Of a DNA stretch of 64,000 nt, positions 51,501-58,917 are shown one piece after another. How positions within the stretch are numbered: the stretch's first letter is position 1; each line of letters opens with the position of its first letter. The stretch is from assembly GCF_044373315.1 (NCBI RefSeq), contig NZ_JBILQK010000007.1, forward strand, positions 22,187 to 86,186, in the 5' to 3' direction. The translations under genes and the position numbers were made by a program. Source of the stretch: JACDQM01 sp044373315. GTDB lineage: Bacteria > Pseudomonadota > Gammaproteobacteria > Burkholderiales > Burkholderiaceae_C. The notes under the pieces were generated by a model, which saw only the letters and a list, made by a program, of their open reading frames with translations, was not told the origin of the DNA and searched no databases.

Positions 51501-53943
51501 GGGCGCCTTTTCGGCCGATGGCAGCGAATTCAGCTTCGAGGTCGGCACACATCGTCGGCCGCCGCGGCCCTGGATCAATGTGCTGGCGAACCCGGATTTC
51601 GGCTGCCTGCTGACCGAAACCGGCGGTGGCGGCAGCTGGGCCCGCAACAGCCGCATGAACCAGCTGACCGCCTGGTCCAACGACCCGGTTTCCGACCCGC
51701 CCTCCGAGTGGTGGCTGCTGCAGGACCTGCACAGCCGCGAGACCTGGAGCGTCACCCCTTCAGCCTGGGGTGCGGCCGGAACCCGTTATCACGTCGTTCA
51801 TGGCCAGGGCTACACACGCATCACGCACCGCCGGGGCGATCTGGCGGTCAGCGCCAGCTGGTGCGTGGACGCGCAGTCCAGCGTCAAGCAGTTGCGGCTG
51901 CGCATCTTCAACGACAGCCCCCAAGCCCGCCGCCTGCGCCTGGTAGGCTTCGCCGAATGGCTGATGGGCGCCAGCCACGCCGACCGCGCCAGCGTGCACA
52001 CGGCGCTGTTCAGCCAGCGCCTGGCGCAGGACGGCCGGTTGAGCGCGCTGCTGGCCACCCAGCAGGAGCAGGCCGGCGGCCTCGGCCAAGGCTGCGCCTT
52101 CCTGGCGCTGGTGGAGCCTGGCGGGCGCGGCGGCGCCCCGCTGGACAGCGCCGACTGGAGCTGTGACCGGCGCGAGTGCTTCGACGCCCGCGGCCGGTTG
52201 GTGCTGCCCGAACACTTCGGCCAGACCCAGGGCGGCGGGCTGGATCCCTGTGCCGTGCTGGCCACGCGCCTGCAGCTGGCACCTGGCGAGGCGCTGGAGC
52301 GGGTGTTCCTGCTGGGCTACGCCGACTGCCCGGAAGCAGCGCGCCAGCTGGCGCTTCGCGCCGCCATGGTCGACGCCGAGGCGCGCGAGGAGGACGTGCG
52401 CGAACGCTGGGACCTGCTGCTTGGCGCAAGCACGGTGAGTACGCCGGATCCGCTGTTCGATGCCTTGGTCAACCGCTGGTTGCTCTACCAGACCCTGTCC
52501 TGCCGTCTCTGGGCCAAGGCCGGCTTCTACCAGGCGGGCGGCGCCACCGGCTACCGCGACCAGCTGCAGGACACGCTGGCGCTGAGCTGGGCCGCACCCG
52601 ATCTGCTGCGCCAGCAGCTGCTGCGCTGCGCTTCTCGCCAGTACCCTGAGGGCGATGTGCAGCACTGGTGGCATGAGCCCGGCGGCGCTGGCGTTCGAAC
52701 CCATTTCTCTGACGATCTGCTGTGGCTGCCGCATGCCTGCAGCCACTACCTGAGCTGCAGCGGCGATGCTGCGGTGCTCGACGAGGTGCTACCCTTCATC
52801 GAAGGCAGCCCCATTCCTGAAGGCGCCGAGGACATCTACGAGACGCCGCGCATCAGCGAGCAAGGCGCAAGCCTGTATGAACACGCGGCGCGCGCCATCG
52901 ACCGCAGCCTGCGCGTAGGCGTGCATGGCCTGCCGCTGATGGGTAGCGGCGACTGGAACGACGGCATGAACCGCGTCGGCCATGGCGGCCGGGGAGAATC
53001 GGTCTGGCTGGGCTGGTTCCTGGCCCGCGTGGTGGCGGACTTCCTGCCGCTGGCGCAAGCACGCAGCGACCTGGCCCGCGTGCGGAGCTGGCAGAAGGCC
53101 GCGCAAGGCTGGGCCGTGGCACTGCGGGGACCGGCATGGGATGGCCGCTGGTACCGCCGCGCCTTCTTCGACGACGGCAAGCCCCTGGGCAGCAATCACA
53201 ACGCCGAGGCGCGCATCGACTTGATCGCGCAGGCCTGGGCCGTTCTCTCGCGCCAGGCTTCACCCGAGCGCCAACGCCAGGCGATGGATGCGGTGGAGCA
53301 GGAGCTGGTCGACCACGAGGCAGGGCTGCTGCGCCTGCTGACACCGCCGCTGGTGCATGCCGAACCCAGCGCCGGCTACATCCAGGCCTATCCGCCTGGC
53401 GTGCGCGAGAACGGCGGCCAGTACTCGCATGGCGCGATCTGGGCCTTGATGGCACAGGCGGCGCTGGGGCGGCAGAGCCCGTCCTCCAAACAAGGCGCCG
53501 AGCTGGCTTACCGCTACTTCTGCATGCTCAGCCCCGCGCACCGCAGCCGCGATCCGATGCAAGGCCCGGTCTACGGCCTCGAGCCCTACGCGATGGCGGG
53601 CGACATTTGCAGCGCACCGCCCTATGTCGGGCGCGGCGGCTGGAGCTGGTACACGGGCGCTGCGGCCTGGATGCACAGGGCGGCGCTTGAATCGCTGTTC
53701 GGACTGCGCTTGCAAGCCAGCAGCCTGAGCTTCCAGCCTTGTCTGCCGCTGGCCTGGCAACGCGCCGAACTGAGCCTGCGCCGCGAAGGGCGGCTGATGC
53801 GCTTTGTGTTCGTGCGCACCACACCCAGCCAGCTGTCGGCGCTGCTGAGTGAGGAAGAGGGACAGCTGCTGCGGCCCGGTCAGCGCCTGGAATGGGCGGC
53901 ACTCGGGCCGCGCAGCTGCTTCGTCATTTCACTGCCGGATTGA
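45559..53943 (+). CDS. ndvB: Cyclic beta-1,2-glucan synthase-like protein (NdvB/ChvB)
   Basis: A 2794-residue membrane enzyme with the full layout of NdvB/ChvB (about 2830). These proteins build cyclic beta-1,2-glucans from UDP-glucose for the periplasm and cyclise them. Hydrophobic segments lie near 405 to 465, 815 to 860 and 935 to 990. The glycosyltransferase domain has TLDSDTELPPGRLRDL near 630 to 645, LSHDLLEGAL and RVHRWTRGDWQLLPLL near 777. A glycoamylase-like region around 1275 to 1440 includes WSGSMFEYLMPGL and FMAHHQGMSIVAL. Two carbohydrate-binding plus GH94 modules follow, with YRDQLQDTLAL and the acidic GSGDWNDGMNRVG near 2462. No frameshift is seen. The export partner ndvA is not adjacent. 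Confidence 0.93.
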   Translation: MLASPLLRLLPDAPQALAELLDGAAGALQPPIRSEIFGPQRFAEHGRSLGQTHGAGAASWRQAGFYPRLRSNIETLRRTQRYIGAYASAGHDISPAAEWLLDNTHLIEAQLKEVHDGLTRRYFRSLPVLLEEPLAGLPRVYGVAWAFVAHTDGAFDEELLVRFLAAYQETRELSLSEIWALPTTLRVVLVENLRRLAERVATHKAARELANLCCDRKLACSSSTLDALLALLNRRGASRPFLAQLGLRVQDQPGARQAALQAWLQGLMPDLAGAQTLLNADQTADNLSVSNAVGSLRIIGEADWPEIVAASSALMQLMLGSPLFEAEHIQTRDQALHAIERLARRSGRSELAVGRVLQSLMAQAPEPLGAPASASYWLQGQGRATLLRSLGLHDSPFVLWRALRHHLSLPLYLGALLLGTLALTAWLLLKESLGLAQAPWWMGLAGALLLLLPASEAVVALVNRLISESVQPRHLPRLALATGIPPQQRVMVVIPAMLSNPAAIDALARRLLLHYLANPEPQAQFALATDWSDADSAHTPADAALLKQALQAVHELNRLHGHATAQAAPRFILLQRERRFCVTEQRWMGWERKRGKLEQLIEALATGKASAFTDLGEASRIAADTRYLLTLDSDTELPPGRLRDLVGVAAHPHNQPRLDASGRRVVSGYAILQPRVVTPLPAAGQLTRFHWLFAGQCGVDPYSAASSEVYQDLFGEGSFSGKGLLHVQTLQRVLAGRLPENAILSHDLLEGALVRCAAVTDLMLIEDAPFHADVATARVHRWTRGDWQLLPLLLQPRLFPLNAINRWKLFDNLRRSLVAPAGLGLLLMALAGHGVSIRAALGLVLMAFFAGPLIGALAGFLPGRDELARRHFYKQALTDLLRVLLGGLWHLAQLMEQAWMAGDAILRTLYRMAVSRRHLLQWTTAAAAQAAAKTGLAELLRQHRRTPALALLLAALLWSVDAHPLSLLLCGLWAGSPLGIWWVSRPAGGAAAELPPATQVYLHDVARDTWRYFERCVSAEDRHLPPDNLQVLPMDMLAHRSSPTNIGLYLLSVACARQFGWIGTQELLDRLQATLATLLDLERHRGHFLNWYDTRSGQPLLPRYVSSVDSGNLCGHLLAVAEACRALSLDPLDGAPTQAALARARSRLQPLLARRKRLEPSERAELRQGLADLRATQASAARDEGVDLSGCRAALLALAGSLEQLALQADFSFLYHRKRHLLHLGFRVAEQQLDSGFYDLLASESRLSSLLAIANGSVPVRHWAALGRPFYAVGTRAGLRSWSGSMFEYLMPGLVLIEPPGSALREASEAALIEQVHYAERLGVPWGISESAYAGRDLSLAYQYAPQGVPRLALRRTPVAELVVAPYATALAAQIAPLAACSNFAALERLGARGRYGFIEALDFTPERQSFGEDFTPVATFMAHHQGMSIVALANVLLDGVAQRWGMANAHLEAVASLLHERAPREISNLYAPPSLAAKAHQRSAPSLRNEVPPGQAAVEPSHLLSNGRYRVALRANGAGWSRWGEHDLSRWRDDALRDAHGHFFFLRLAGSQALVSLTQHPAPDAGAEYHGVFHADRVCLSASWPGLHSELTAWVSPEDDIEFRQVELRNSGDQPIELELISCFEPTLALARADEAHPAFSQMFLSAQGLPQQQALLFERRPRLATEPGLQAAHFLAHAEPPVQTLQVQLDRQQWRGRNRAVHQPLGRLDPLTAGDLVTGLDPVCVLAATLRIEPRGKALLTFATAAAEHGATLRAVIDKYRQPSHVERASLMSATLAGIRLRALRISPDSLAAVQTLSTALLLTLTRPPAPGRERAPPGPGWDRRLLWRFGLSGERPLVLVHISTLPGLGLLRALDQGLRLWSWGGVACDLVVINEEAASYEMALQREIAALRQRHQADAAALPGTSSTAFHLLRAQDLSAAELDALQQLARVQLRADGRPLAQHVRAWLAQHELAREVRQGTDCSELPSQAQTAAIAAGAFSADGSEFSFEVGTHRRPPRPWINVLANPDFGCLLTETGGGGSWARNSRMNQLTAWSNDPVSDPPSEWWLLQDLHSRETWSVTPSAWGAAGTRYHVVHGQGYTRITHRRGDLAVSASWCVDAQSSVKQLRLRIFNDSPQARRLRLVGFAEWLMGASHADRASVHTALFSQRLAQDGRLSALLATQQEQAGGLGQGCAFLALVEPGGRGGAPLDSADWSCDRRECFDARGRLVLPEHFGQTQGGGLDPCAVLATRLQLAPGEALERVFLLGYADCPEAARQLALRAAMVDAEAREEDVRERWDLLLGASTVSTPDPLFDALVNRWLLYQTLSCRLWAKAGFYQAGGATGYRDQLQDTLALSWAAPDLLRQQLLRCASRQYPEGDVQHWWHEPGGAGVRTHFSDDLLWLPHACSHYLSCSGDAAVLDEVLPFIEGSPIPEGAEDIYETPRISEQGASLYEHAARAIDRSLRVGVHGLPLMGSGDWNDGMNRVGHGGRGESVWLGWFLARVVADFLPLAQARSDLARVRSWQKAAQGWAVALRGPAWDGRWYRRAFFDDGKPLGSNHNAEARIDLIAQAWAVLSRQASPERQRQAMDAVEQELVDHEAGLLRLLTPPLVHAEPSAGYIQAYPPGVRENGGQYSHGAIWALMAQAALGRQSPSSKQGAELAYRYFCMLSPAHRSRDPMQGPVYGLEPYAMAGDICSAPPYVGRGGWSWYTGAAAWMHRAALESLFGLRLQASSLSFQPCLPLAWQRAELSLRREGRLMRFVFVRTTPSQLSALLSEEEGQLLRPGQRLEWAALGPRSCFVISLPD

Positions 53944-53997
53944 AGAGTCCCTCGTGCGGCGCATACCGAACCAGGGCGCAGCGCCTCACGCCGGCCG

Positions 53998-54019
53998 GTC
54001 GGTGCGCTGACGCACCGAC
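53998..54019. promoter_or_regulatory. Palindrome upstream of csbD; candidate operator site C
   Basis: Perfect 9-bp arms GTCGGTGCG and CGCACCGAC around CTGA. Its core GGTGC-GCTGAC-GCACC (54001-54016) matches the 5-N6-5 pattern of sites A and B and shares GTGCGCT. The centre lies at -41.5 relative to a start at 54050 predicted from CAGTAT (54038-54043), a moderate -10 match. It could instead be an RNA hairpin ending the ndvB transcript, but no T-tract follows. Confidence 0.45.
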
Positions 54020-54075
54020 GCCGGAGCGCCCCGGCCGCAGTATTCAGGCTTCAATCACCACGCAAAGGAAACACC

Positions 54076-54309
54076 ATGAACTGGGATCAGATCCAAGGCA
54101 ACTGGAAGCAGGCGGCCGGCAAAGTGAAAGAGCAATGGGGCAAGCTGAGCGACGACGATCTCGATGTCGTGGCCGGTCGCCGCGAGCAGCTTGCCGGCAA
54201 GATCCAGGAACGCTACGGCCTGGCGCTTGAAGAGGTCGAAAAGCAGCTGGCCGAATGGCAACGCAAGGCCAGCGACGGCTGGTTCCGGCACGACAAGCAC
54301 CAGGGCTGA
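54076..54309 (+). CDS. CsbD family stress protein
   Basis: A 77-residue CsbD-type protein: NWDQIQGNWKQAAGKVKEQWGKL followed by DDDLDVVAGRREQLAGKIQERYG. This covers the whole family domain, with a short C-terminal tail (AEWQRKASDGWF). CsbD proteins are small, highly charged, induced by general stress, and of unknown mechanism. AAAGGAAA precedes the ATG. Just downstream of ndvB but with its own candidate promoter. Confidence 0.93.
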   Translation: MNWDQIQGNWKQAAGKVKEQWGKLSDDDLDVVAGRREQLAGKIQERYGLALEEVEKQLAEWQRKASDGWFRHDKHQG

Positions 54310-54324
54310 AGTCTCGCCACCTCA

Positions 54325-54609
54325 ATGAAGCAGGACGCGTTCTTCCACACGCCCTCTGACGCGGTGCGCTTCTGGGTGCAGCATGGGCAGCAGCGCGTCG
54401 GTGCCAGCATCACCAGCGCCGTGCTGCACTACCACTTCTGCGCACGCAGCGTGGACGATCAGGCGCTGGACACCTATCTGGCCCATGCCGACGAGATCGA
54501 CGCCGCGGTGCGTCGCCGCTTGGCGACTGGCTCCCTGGAGCCGGTGCTGCTGCGCGAGATCGACCTGCTGCCACCGTCTGATGAGCCCTCATCCAGGCTG
54601 AGGCCCTGA
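54325..54609 (+). CDS. Hypothetical protein (94 aa)
   Basis: A 94-residue soluble protein starting MKQDAFFHTPSDAVRFWVQ and containing ASITSAVLHYHFCARSVDDQALDTYLAHADEIDAAVRRRL. I do not recognise a family. It lies 15 bp after csbD in the same direction and is probably co-transcribed, so a stress role is possible by context only. Confidence 0.6.
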   Translation: MKQDAFFHTPSDAVRFWVQHGQQRVGASITSAVLHYHFCARSVDDQALDTYLAHADEIDAAVRRRLATGSLEPVLLREIDLLPPSDEPSSRLRP

Positions 54610-54714
54610 TCGCGCAACAGCGCAGATGCAACAGGCGCGAACAGCAGCGCCAGCGGATGCTGGCGCTTGGGTACAGTGTGCCGAGTCCACATCACACCCG
54701 CGACGGAGTGCCCC

Positions 54715-55590
54715 ATGAAGCTGCTGCGCCACGGCCCACCGGGCCAGGAAAAACCTGGCTTGCTCGATGCAAACGGGCAGGTTCGCGACCTGGCCGGATT
54801 GCTTGACGACATCACGCCACGCAGTCTCAGCCCGGTCGCGCTGCAGGTGTTGCGCGCCATTGATCCGCTTCAGCTGCCCTTGGTCGCCGGCCAGCCACGC
54901 CTAGGGGTGCCATGGAGTGGTATCGGCAAATTCGTCGCTATCGGCCTGAACTACCACGAGCATGCGCGCGAAGCCGGCATGGCCGCGCCCGCCGAGCCGG
55001 TGATGTTCACCAAATGGACCAGCTGCCTGAACGGTCCGGACGACAACATCGTCTACCCGCGCGAAGGCAGCAAGGTGGACTGGGAGGTTGAGCTGGGCAT
55101 CGTGATCGGCAGCCAGGCCCGCGACGTCAGCGAAGCGCAGGCTTTGAGCCATGTGGCGGGCTATGTGCTGGCCAACGACATCAGCGAACGCGCGTTTCAG
55201 ACCGAGCGCAGCGGCGGCCAGTGGAGCAAGGGCAAGGGATTTGACACCTTCGGACCCGTAGGTCCCTGGCTGGTGACGGCAGATGAGATCGGCGACCCGC
55301 AGCAGCTTGATCTGTGGCTGGATGTCAACGGCCAGCCGCGGCAGCGCGGCAACACCCGCGACATGATCTTCAGCTGCGCGCAACTCGTCAGCTATTGCAG
55401 CCGTGTGATGACGCTGGAGCCCGGCGACCTGATCATCACTGGCACGCCGCCAGGCGTCGGGCTGGGGCTGAAGCCGCCCCAGTTCCTCAAGCCAGGCGAT
55501 GTGATGACGCTGGGCATCAGCGGCCTGGGGCAGCAGCGTCAGCAGGTGATGGAGGCAGCTAGCTCGGCTGAGCCAGGCCGAGCACGCTGA
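54715..55590 (+). CDS. Fumarylacetoacetate hydrolase family protein
   Basis: A 291-residue FAH-fold enzyme. The catalytic region is FTKWTSCLNGPDDNIVYP followed by KVDWEVELGIVIG, and later GDLIITGTPPGVGLGLKPP, with metal-binding acidic residues in place. This subgroup includes ureidoglycolate lyase-like proteins and 2,4-diketo-3-deoxy-sugar hydrolases; nearby genes do not decide. ATG 54715 has GGAG 7 bp upstream; a candidate TACAGT at 54672-54677 would give a 31-nt leader. Its last 32 bp overlap the 3' end of ackA on the other strand. Confidence 0.88.
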   Translation: MKLLRHGPPGQEKPGLLDANGQVRDLAGLLDDITPRSLSPVALQVLRAIDPLQLPLVAGQPRLGVPWSGIGKFVAIGLNYHEHAREAGMAAPAEPVMFTKWTSCLNGPDDNIVYPREGSKVDWEVELGIVIGSQARDVSEAQALSHVAGYVLANDISERAFQTERSGGQWSKGKGFDTFGPVGPWLVTADEIGDPQQLDLWLDVNGQPRQRGNTRDMIFSCAQLVSYCSRVMTLEPGDLIITGTPPGVGLGLKPPQFLKPGDVMTLGISGLGQQRQQVMEAASSAEPGRAR

Positions 55591-56746
55591 ACGCGGCACG
55601 CGCCGCCACGCGCCCTTCATCGGTGGGCACCACCCATATCTCGGCCGTGCTGTCGGCACTGTGGATGGCAGCGACCGCATCGCCGCACGCGCGCGCATTG
55701 GCTGCGGCATCCAAACGCAGGTCGGCAAACTGCAGCGCAGCCACGACTTCGGCGCGCAACTGCGCATCGTGCTCGCCGATGCCGCCTGTGAAGGCGATCA
55801 GGTCCACGCCGCCCAGCACGGCCAGCATGGCGCCAAGCTCGCGCACCAGCCGGCGCGTGAACAGCGCAATGGCTTCGCCCGCCTCCACGCGCGAGCTGGC
55901 CCGCAAGGTGCGCATATCGGCACTCAGACCCGAAACGCCCTTGAGCCCCGACTCCTTGTAAAGCAGCTGCTCCAGCCGCTGCCGATCCCAGCCCTGCGCC
56001 ATCAGATGCAGCAGCACGCCGGGGTCCAGACTGCCGCTGCGTGTGCCCATCATCAGCCCATCCAGGGCCGAGAACCCCATCGAGGTGGCGACGCTGCGCC
56101 CGTCCAGCGTGGCGCAGAGGCTGGCGCCATTGCCCAGATGGGCCAGCACCATGCGGCCGCGTGCCCGCGGGCTGCGCTGCAGCAGCAGATCCGTCAGGTA
56201 CTGATAGGACAGGCCGTGGAAACCATAGCGTCGCAGCCCTTGAAGGGCCAGCTCGCGGTCGATCGGCAGGCGCCGTTCGACGTCGGGCAGGCTGGCATGA
56301 AAAGCCGTGTCGAAGCAGCCAATCTGCGGCACCCCGGGCATGGCCCGGGCACACGCGGCGACGCCGGCCAGGTTGTGCGGCTGATGCAGCGGCGCCAGCG
56401 AGTCGTACTGATGGAGGTCACGCAGTGCCTGCTCGTCAAGCAAACTGGGCGTAAGAAAGTGCTCCCCTCCATGCACGATGCGGTGCGCAACGCCACTGAC
56501 CGCAAGCCCCCGCTGCGCAAGCGTTTGCATCAGATGGTCCAGCGCCAGCGCGAACCCCGAGCCCTGGCTTTCGTCCAGCGGCTGGCGCATGCCGTCGAGC
56601 CGCAACTCGGGACGCCCGCCCGGCTCCAACCCCTCGTAGGCACCGAGCCACAGCGCCGGACCTTCGGCGGGATAGAGGCCGAATTTGAGCGTCGCCGAGC
56701 CGGCGTTGACCACCAGCACCAGCGGCTCATGCAGCGCCGCGCTCAC
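55559..56746 (-). CDS. ackA: Acetate kinase
   Basis: Converts acetyl phosphate plus ADP to acetate and ATP (or propionate). 395 residues from a GTG start at 56746. Motifs: VLVVNAGSATLKFGLY at the N-terminus, VAHRIVHGGEHF, the active-site region FDTAFHASLPD, VLAHLGNGASLCA, and LIAFTGGIGEHDAQLR near the C-terminus. The start overlaps the preceding phosphate acyltransferase stop codon (GTGA), so the two enzymes are made together and form an acetyl-CoA to acetate pathway. Confidence 0.94.
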   Translation of the reverse strand: MSAALHEPLVLVVNAGSATLKFGLYPAEGPALWLGAYEGLEPGGRPELRLDGMRQPLDESQGSGFALALDHLMQTLAQRGLAVSGVAHRIVHGGEHFLTPSLLDEQALRDLHQYDSLAPLHQPHNLAGVAACARAMPGVPQIGCFDTAFHASLPDVERRLPIDRELALQGLRRYGFHGLSYQYLTDLLLQRSPRARGRMVLAHLGNGASLCATLDGRSVATSMGFSALDGLMMGTRSGSLDPGVLLHLMAQGWDRQRLEQLLYKESGLKGVSGLSADMRTLRASSRVEAGEAIALFTRRLVRELGAMLAVLGGVDLIAFTGGIGEHDAQLRAEVVAALQFADLRLDAAANARACGDAVAAIHSADSTAEIWVVPTDEGRVAARAAFSVLGLAQPS

Positions 56747-57753
56747 AGGGCCGCCCGGGCGATCACCTCGGCCTCGCGTGCGGCCAGGAAACGCGCCGCA
56801 ACCACCGCCAGCGCCGCCGAAGCCACGCGCGACACCGCGCCATCCGCCCGGCTGGTCAGCGCAATCGGCACACGCGCGCCCATCACGACGCCGCAGCTGG
56901 CCGCACCCGCCAGGTACTCCAGCTGCTTGGCCAGCATATTGCCGGATTCCAGATCCGGCACGACCAGAACATCGGCCTGGCCGGCCACTGGCGACACGAT
57001 GCCCTTGATGCGCGCGGCCTCGGCCGAGATCGCGTTGTCGAAGGCCAGCGGCCCGTCCAGCCGACCACCCCGGATCTGGCCCCGATCCGCCATCTTGCAC
57101 AGGGCGGCGGCATCGATGGTGGAGGCCAGCCTGGGCGTGACCGTCTCGACGGCTGAGAGCAGCGCCACCTTGGGCTCTGCGACGCCCAACGCCTGCGCCA
57201 GATCAATGGCATTGCGCACGATATCGGCCTTGGCTTCCAGGTCCGGGCTGATGTTGATGGCGGCGTCGGTGATCAGCAGCGGCTTGGGATAGGTGGCCAC
57301 CTCGAATCGGAACACATGCGACATGCGCCGGCCGGTGCGTAGCGTGCGCTCCGCCAGCACGGCTTCCATCAGCTCATCGGTGTGCAGGCTGCCTTTCATC
57401 AGCATGCTCACCTCGCCACGTGCCGCCATCGCCACCGCCTCCGCCGCCGCGGCATGGCTGTGAGGCACATCGATCAGCGTGGCTCCGGCCAGATCCAGGC
57501 CCAGGGTGGCTGCCAAGGCACGCACCCGCCGCGCCGGCCCGACCAGCCGGGCATCGATCAGGCCCAGCTGAGCCGCCTCCAGCGCGCCGCGCAGCGAGGC
57601 CTCGTCGCAGGGATGGACCACGGCACACGGCATGGGCTTTAGAGGGCGCACCGCGCGAGTCCAAGCCTGCAGCCGGGCTTCGGAAGAGTCGGCAAGCTCC
57701 GGTGGTTTCAAAGCAGAGGGAACGCCCATGGTGTCGCAATGTCCTTGAGTCAT
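56743..57753 (-). CDS. Phosphate acetyl/butyryl-transferase
   Basis: Transfers acyl groups between CoA and phosphate; partner of ackA. 336 residues from ATG 57753 (or 328 from ATG 57729, MGVPSALKPP). It matches the short Pta/Ptb-like domain: PCAVVHPCDEASLRGALEAA, LMKGSLHTDELMEAVL, GRRMSHVFRFEV, DAAINISPDLEAKADI and GPLAFDNAISAEAA. The long N-terminal DRTGG domain of E. coli Pta is absent. This form often accompanies ackA in betaproteobacteria. The start is uncertain because neither ATG has a strong ribosome site. Confidence 0.88.
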   Translation of the reverse strand: MTQGHCDTMGVPSALKPPELADSSEARLQAWTRAVRPLKPMPCAVVHPCDEASLRGALEAAQLGLIDARLVGPARRVRALAATLGLDLAGATLIDVPHSHAAAAEAVAMAARGEVSMLMKGSLHTDELMEAVLAERTLRTGRRMSHVFRFEVATYPKPLLITDAAINISPDLEAKADIVRNAIDLAQALGVAEPKVALLSAVETVTPRLASTIDAAALCKMADRGQIRGGRLDGPLAFDNAISAEAARIKGIVSPVAGQADVLVVPDLESGNMLAKQLEYLAGAASCGVVMGARVPIALTSRADGAVSRVASAALAVVAARFLAAREAEVIARAAL

Positions 57754-57905
57754 GATCGAGTGGAGCCGGCCCGCTGTCAGCGGGCCGGCGTTCGCACAGC
57801 ACAGCGCGAGGCTGCAGCCGGTGCCGGCGGGTTCTGCGCTAAGCTCGTCCCGCCCTTCCCCGGCGCGCGCCAAGCCTTCGCAACGCCCGAACATAACCTG
57901 TCAGC

Positions 57906-58379
57906 ATGACCTGTCCCTCCAGCATCTTTGAACCCGAGTTCACCCGCGGTCTGTGCGAGATCTTCGAGCAGCATATCGTCTTCAACCAGGTGCTTGGTTT
58001 GCGCATCGACAGTCTTGAAGCAGATATCGTCAAGGCCCACATTCCAATGCGCCCCGAGCTGATTGGGCACTTCACCCACCAGCGGCTGCACGGCGGCGTG
58101 ATCAGCGCCACGCTGGATGCGATGGGCGGACTGGCGGTGATGGCCGCCATCGGCGCCCGCCATATGGATGAAGCGCCTCTGGCGCGCCTGCACCGCTTCG
58201 GCAAGCTCGGCACCATCGACCTGCGGATCGACTATCTGCGCCCCGGTCTCGGCCAGATGTTTCACGCCACCGCCGAGGTGCTGCGCCTGGGCAGCCGCGT
58301 CGCCAGCACGCGCATGCAGTTCCTCAGCGCCGATGGACGCCTGCTCAGCACCGGCTCGGGCGCCTACATCGTCTCCTGA
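57906..58379 (+). CDS. Hotdog-fold thioesterase
   Basis: A 157-residue thioesterase of the PaaI/YigI-like group. The long hotdog helix is HQRLHGGVISATLDAMGGLAVMAA, with HGG and the acidic residue typical of the active site. Strands continue with GTIDLRIDYLRPGLGQMFHATAEV and VASTRMQFLSADGRLLSTGSGAYIV. Substrate is likely an acyl-CoA but cannot be specified. CATAAC at 57892-57897 could give a 2-nt leader. The phosphatase gene follows directly. Confidence 0.87.
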   Translation: MTCPSSIFEPEFTRGLCEIFEQHIVFNQVLGLRIDSLEADIVKAHIPMRPELIGHFTHQRLHGGVISATLDAMGGLAVMAAIGARHMDEAPLARLHRFGKLGTIDLRIDYLRPGLGQMFHATAEVLRLGSRVASTRMQFLSADGRLLSTGSGAYIVS

Positions 58380-58394
58380 GTGGACAATCAGTCC

Positions 58395-58871
58395 ATGCCT
58401 TTCCGATCCCTTCCCCTACCTGCTGCGCTGAGCGGCCGCCTGTGGCTGCAATCGATGCCCGGGCGCTTCGAGTCCTTCGGCGGCTTTCTCGATGAGGCAC
58501 GCCAGCGCAGCCTGAGCCTGGTGGTCTGTCTCAACCCGTTGGAAGAAGTGGCTGCGCTCTCGCCGGGCTATCACAAGGCGATTGCCGAGGGCCGGCTGCC
58601 TTTCCGCTGGCAGCACCTGCCGATGCGCGATTTCGGCCTGGGTGCTGATCCGACCGCCCTTCGGCTAGGCATCGAGCAGCTGGGGCACAGCCTGACCTTG
58701 GGCGACCAGGTGCTGCTGCACTGCGCGGCCGGCATCGGACGGACCGGCACCGTGGCCGCCTGCGTGCTGAAGCACCTGGGCATGCCGCGTGCCGAGGCGC
58801 TTGCGGCCGTGCGCGCGGCCGGGTCCAACCCGGAATCGGCGCTGCAGTCGGGCTGGATCGAGCAGTTCTGA
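58395..58871 (+). CDS. Dual-specificity/tyrosine-type phosphatase
   Basis: A 158-residue cysteine phosphatase. The P-loop is LLHCAAGIGRTGT near residue 114 (HCxxGxxRT), and the general acid is probably in LPMRDFGLGADP. It resembles the bacterial and archaeal DSP-like phosphatases. A GTG at 58380 is in frame five codons earlier and overlaps the preceding stop region; ATG 58395 fits the fold better. The substrate may be a protein, phosphoinositide-like or other phosphate ester. Confidence 0.85.
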   Translation: MPFRSLPLPAALSGRLWLQSMPGRFESFGGFLDEARQRSLSLVVCLNPLEEVAALSPGYHKAIAEGRLPFRWQHLPMRDFGLGADPTALRLGIEQLGHSLTLGDQVLLHCAAGIGRTGTVAACVLKHLGMPRAEALAAVRAAGSNPESALQSGWIEQF

Positions 58872-58905
58872 GCGCCCACCAGCGCTGACGCGGCCGACGG
58901 CCGAG

Positions 58906-58911
58906 GACAAT
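58906..58911 (+). promoter_or_regulatory. Candidate -10 of the pseudouridine synthase gene
   Basis: GACAAT predicts transcription exactly from the A of the ATG at 58918, another leaderless-type arrangement. CTGACG upstream at 58885-58890 is a possible -35 with a short 15-bp spacer. Confidence 0.35.
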
Positions 58912-58917
58912 CGCGCG

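Noticed and set aside
45559..53943. Interpreting the giant gene as a stand-alone cellobiose phosphorylase (GH94)
   Set aside because: GH94-type motifs are present, but so are the glycosyltransferase core, membrane segments and glycoamylase-like region, and total length matches NdvB/ChvB.
35208..54609. Horizontally acquired island
   Set aside because: No integrase, tRNA, direct repeats or evident base-composition shift; the gene families are typical of the order, so recent transfer is not supported.
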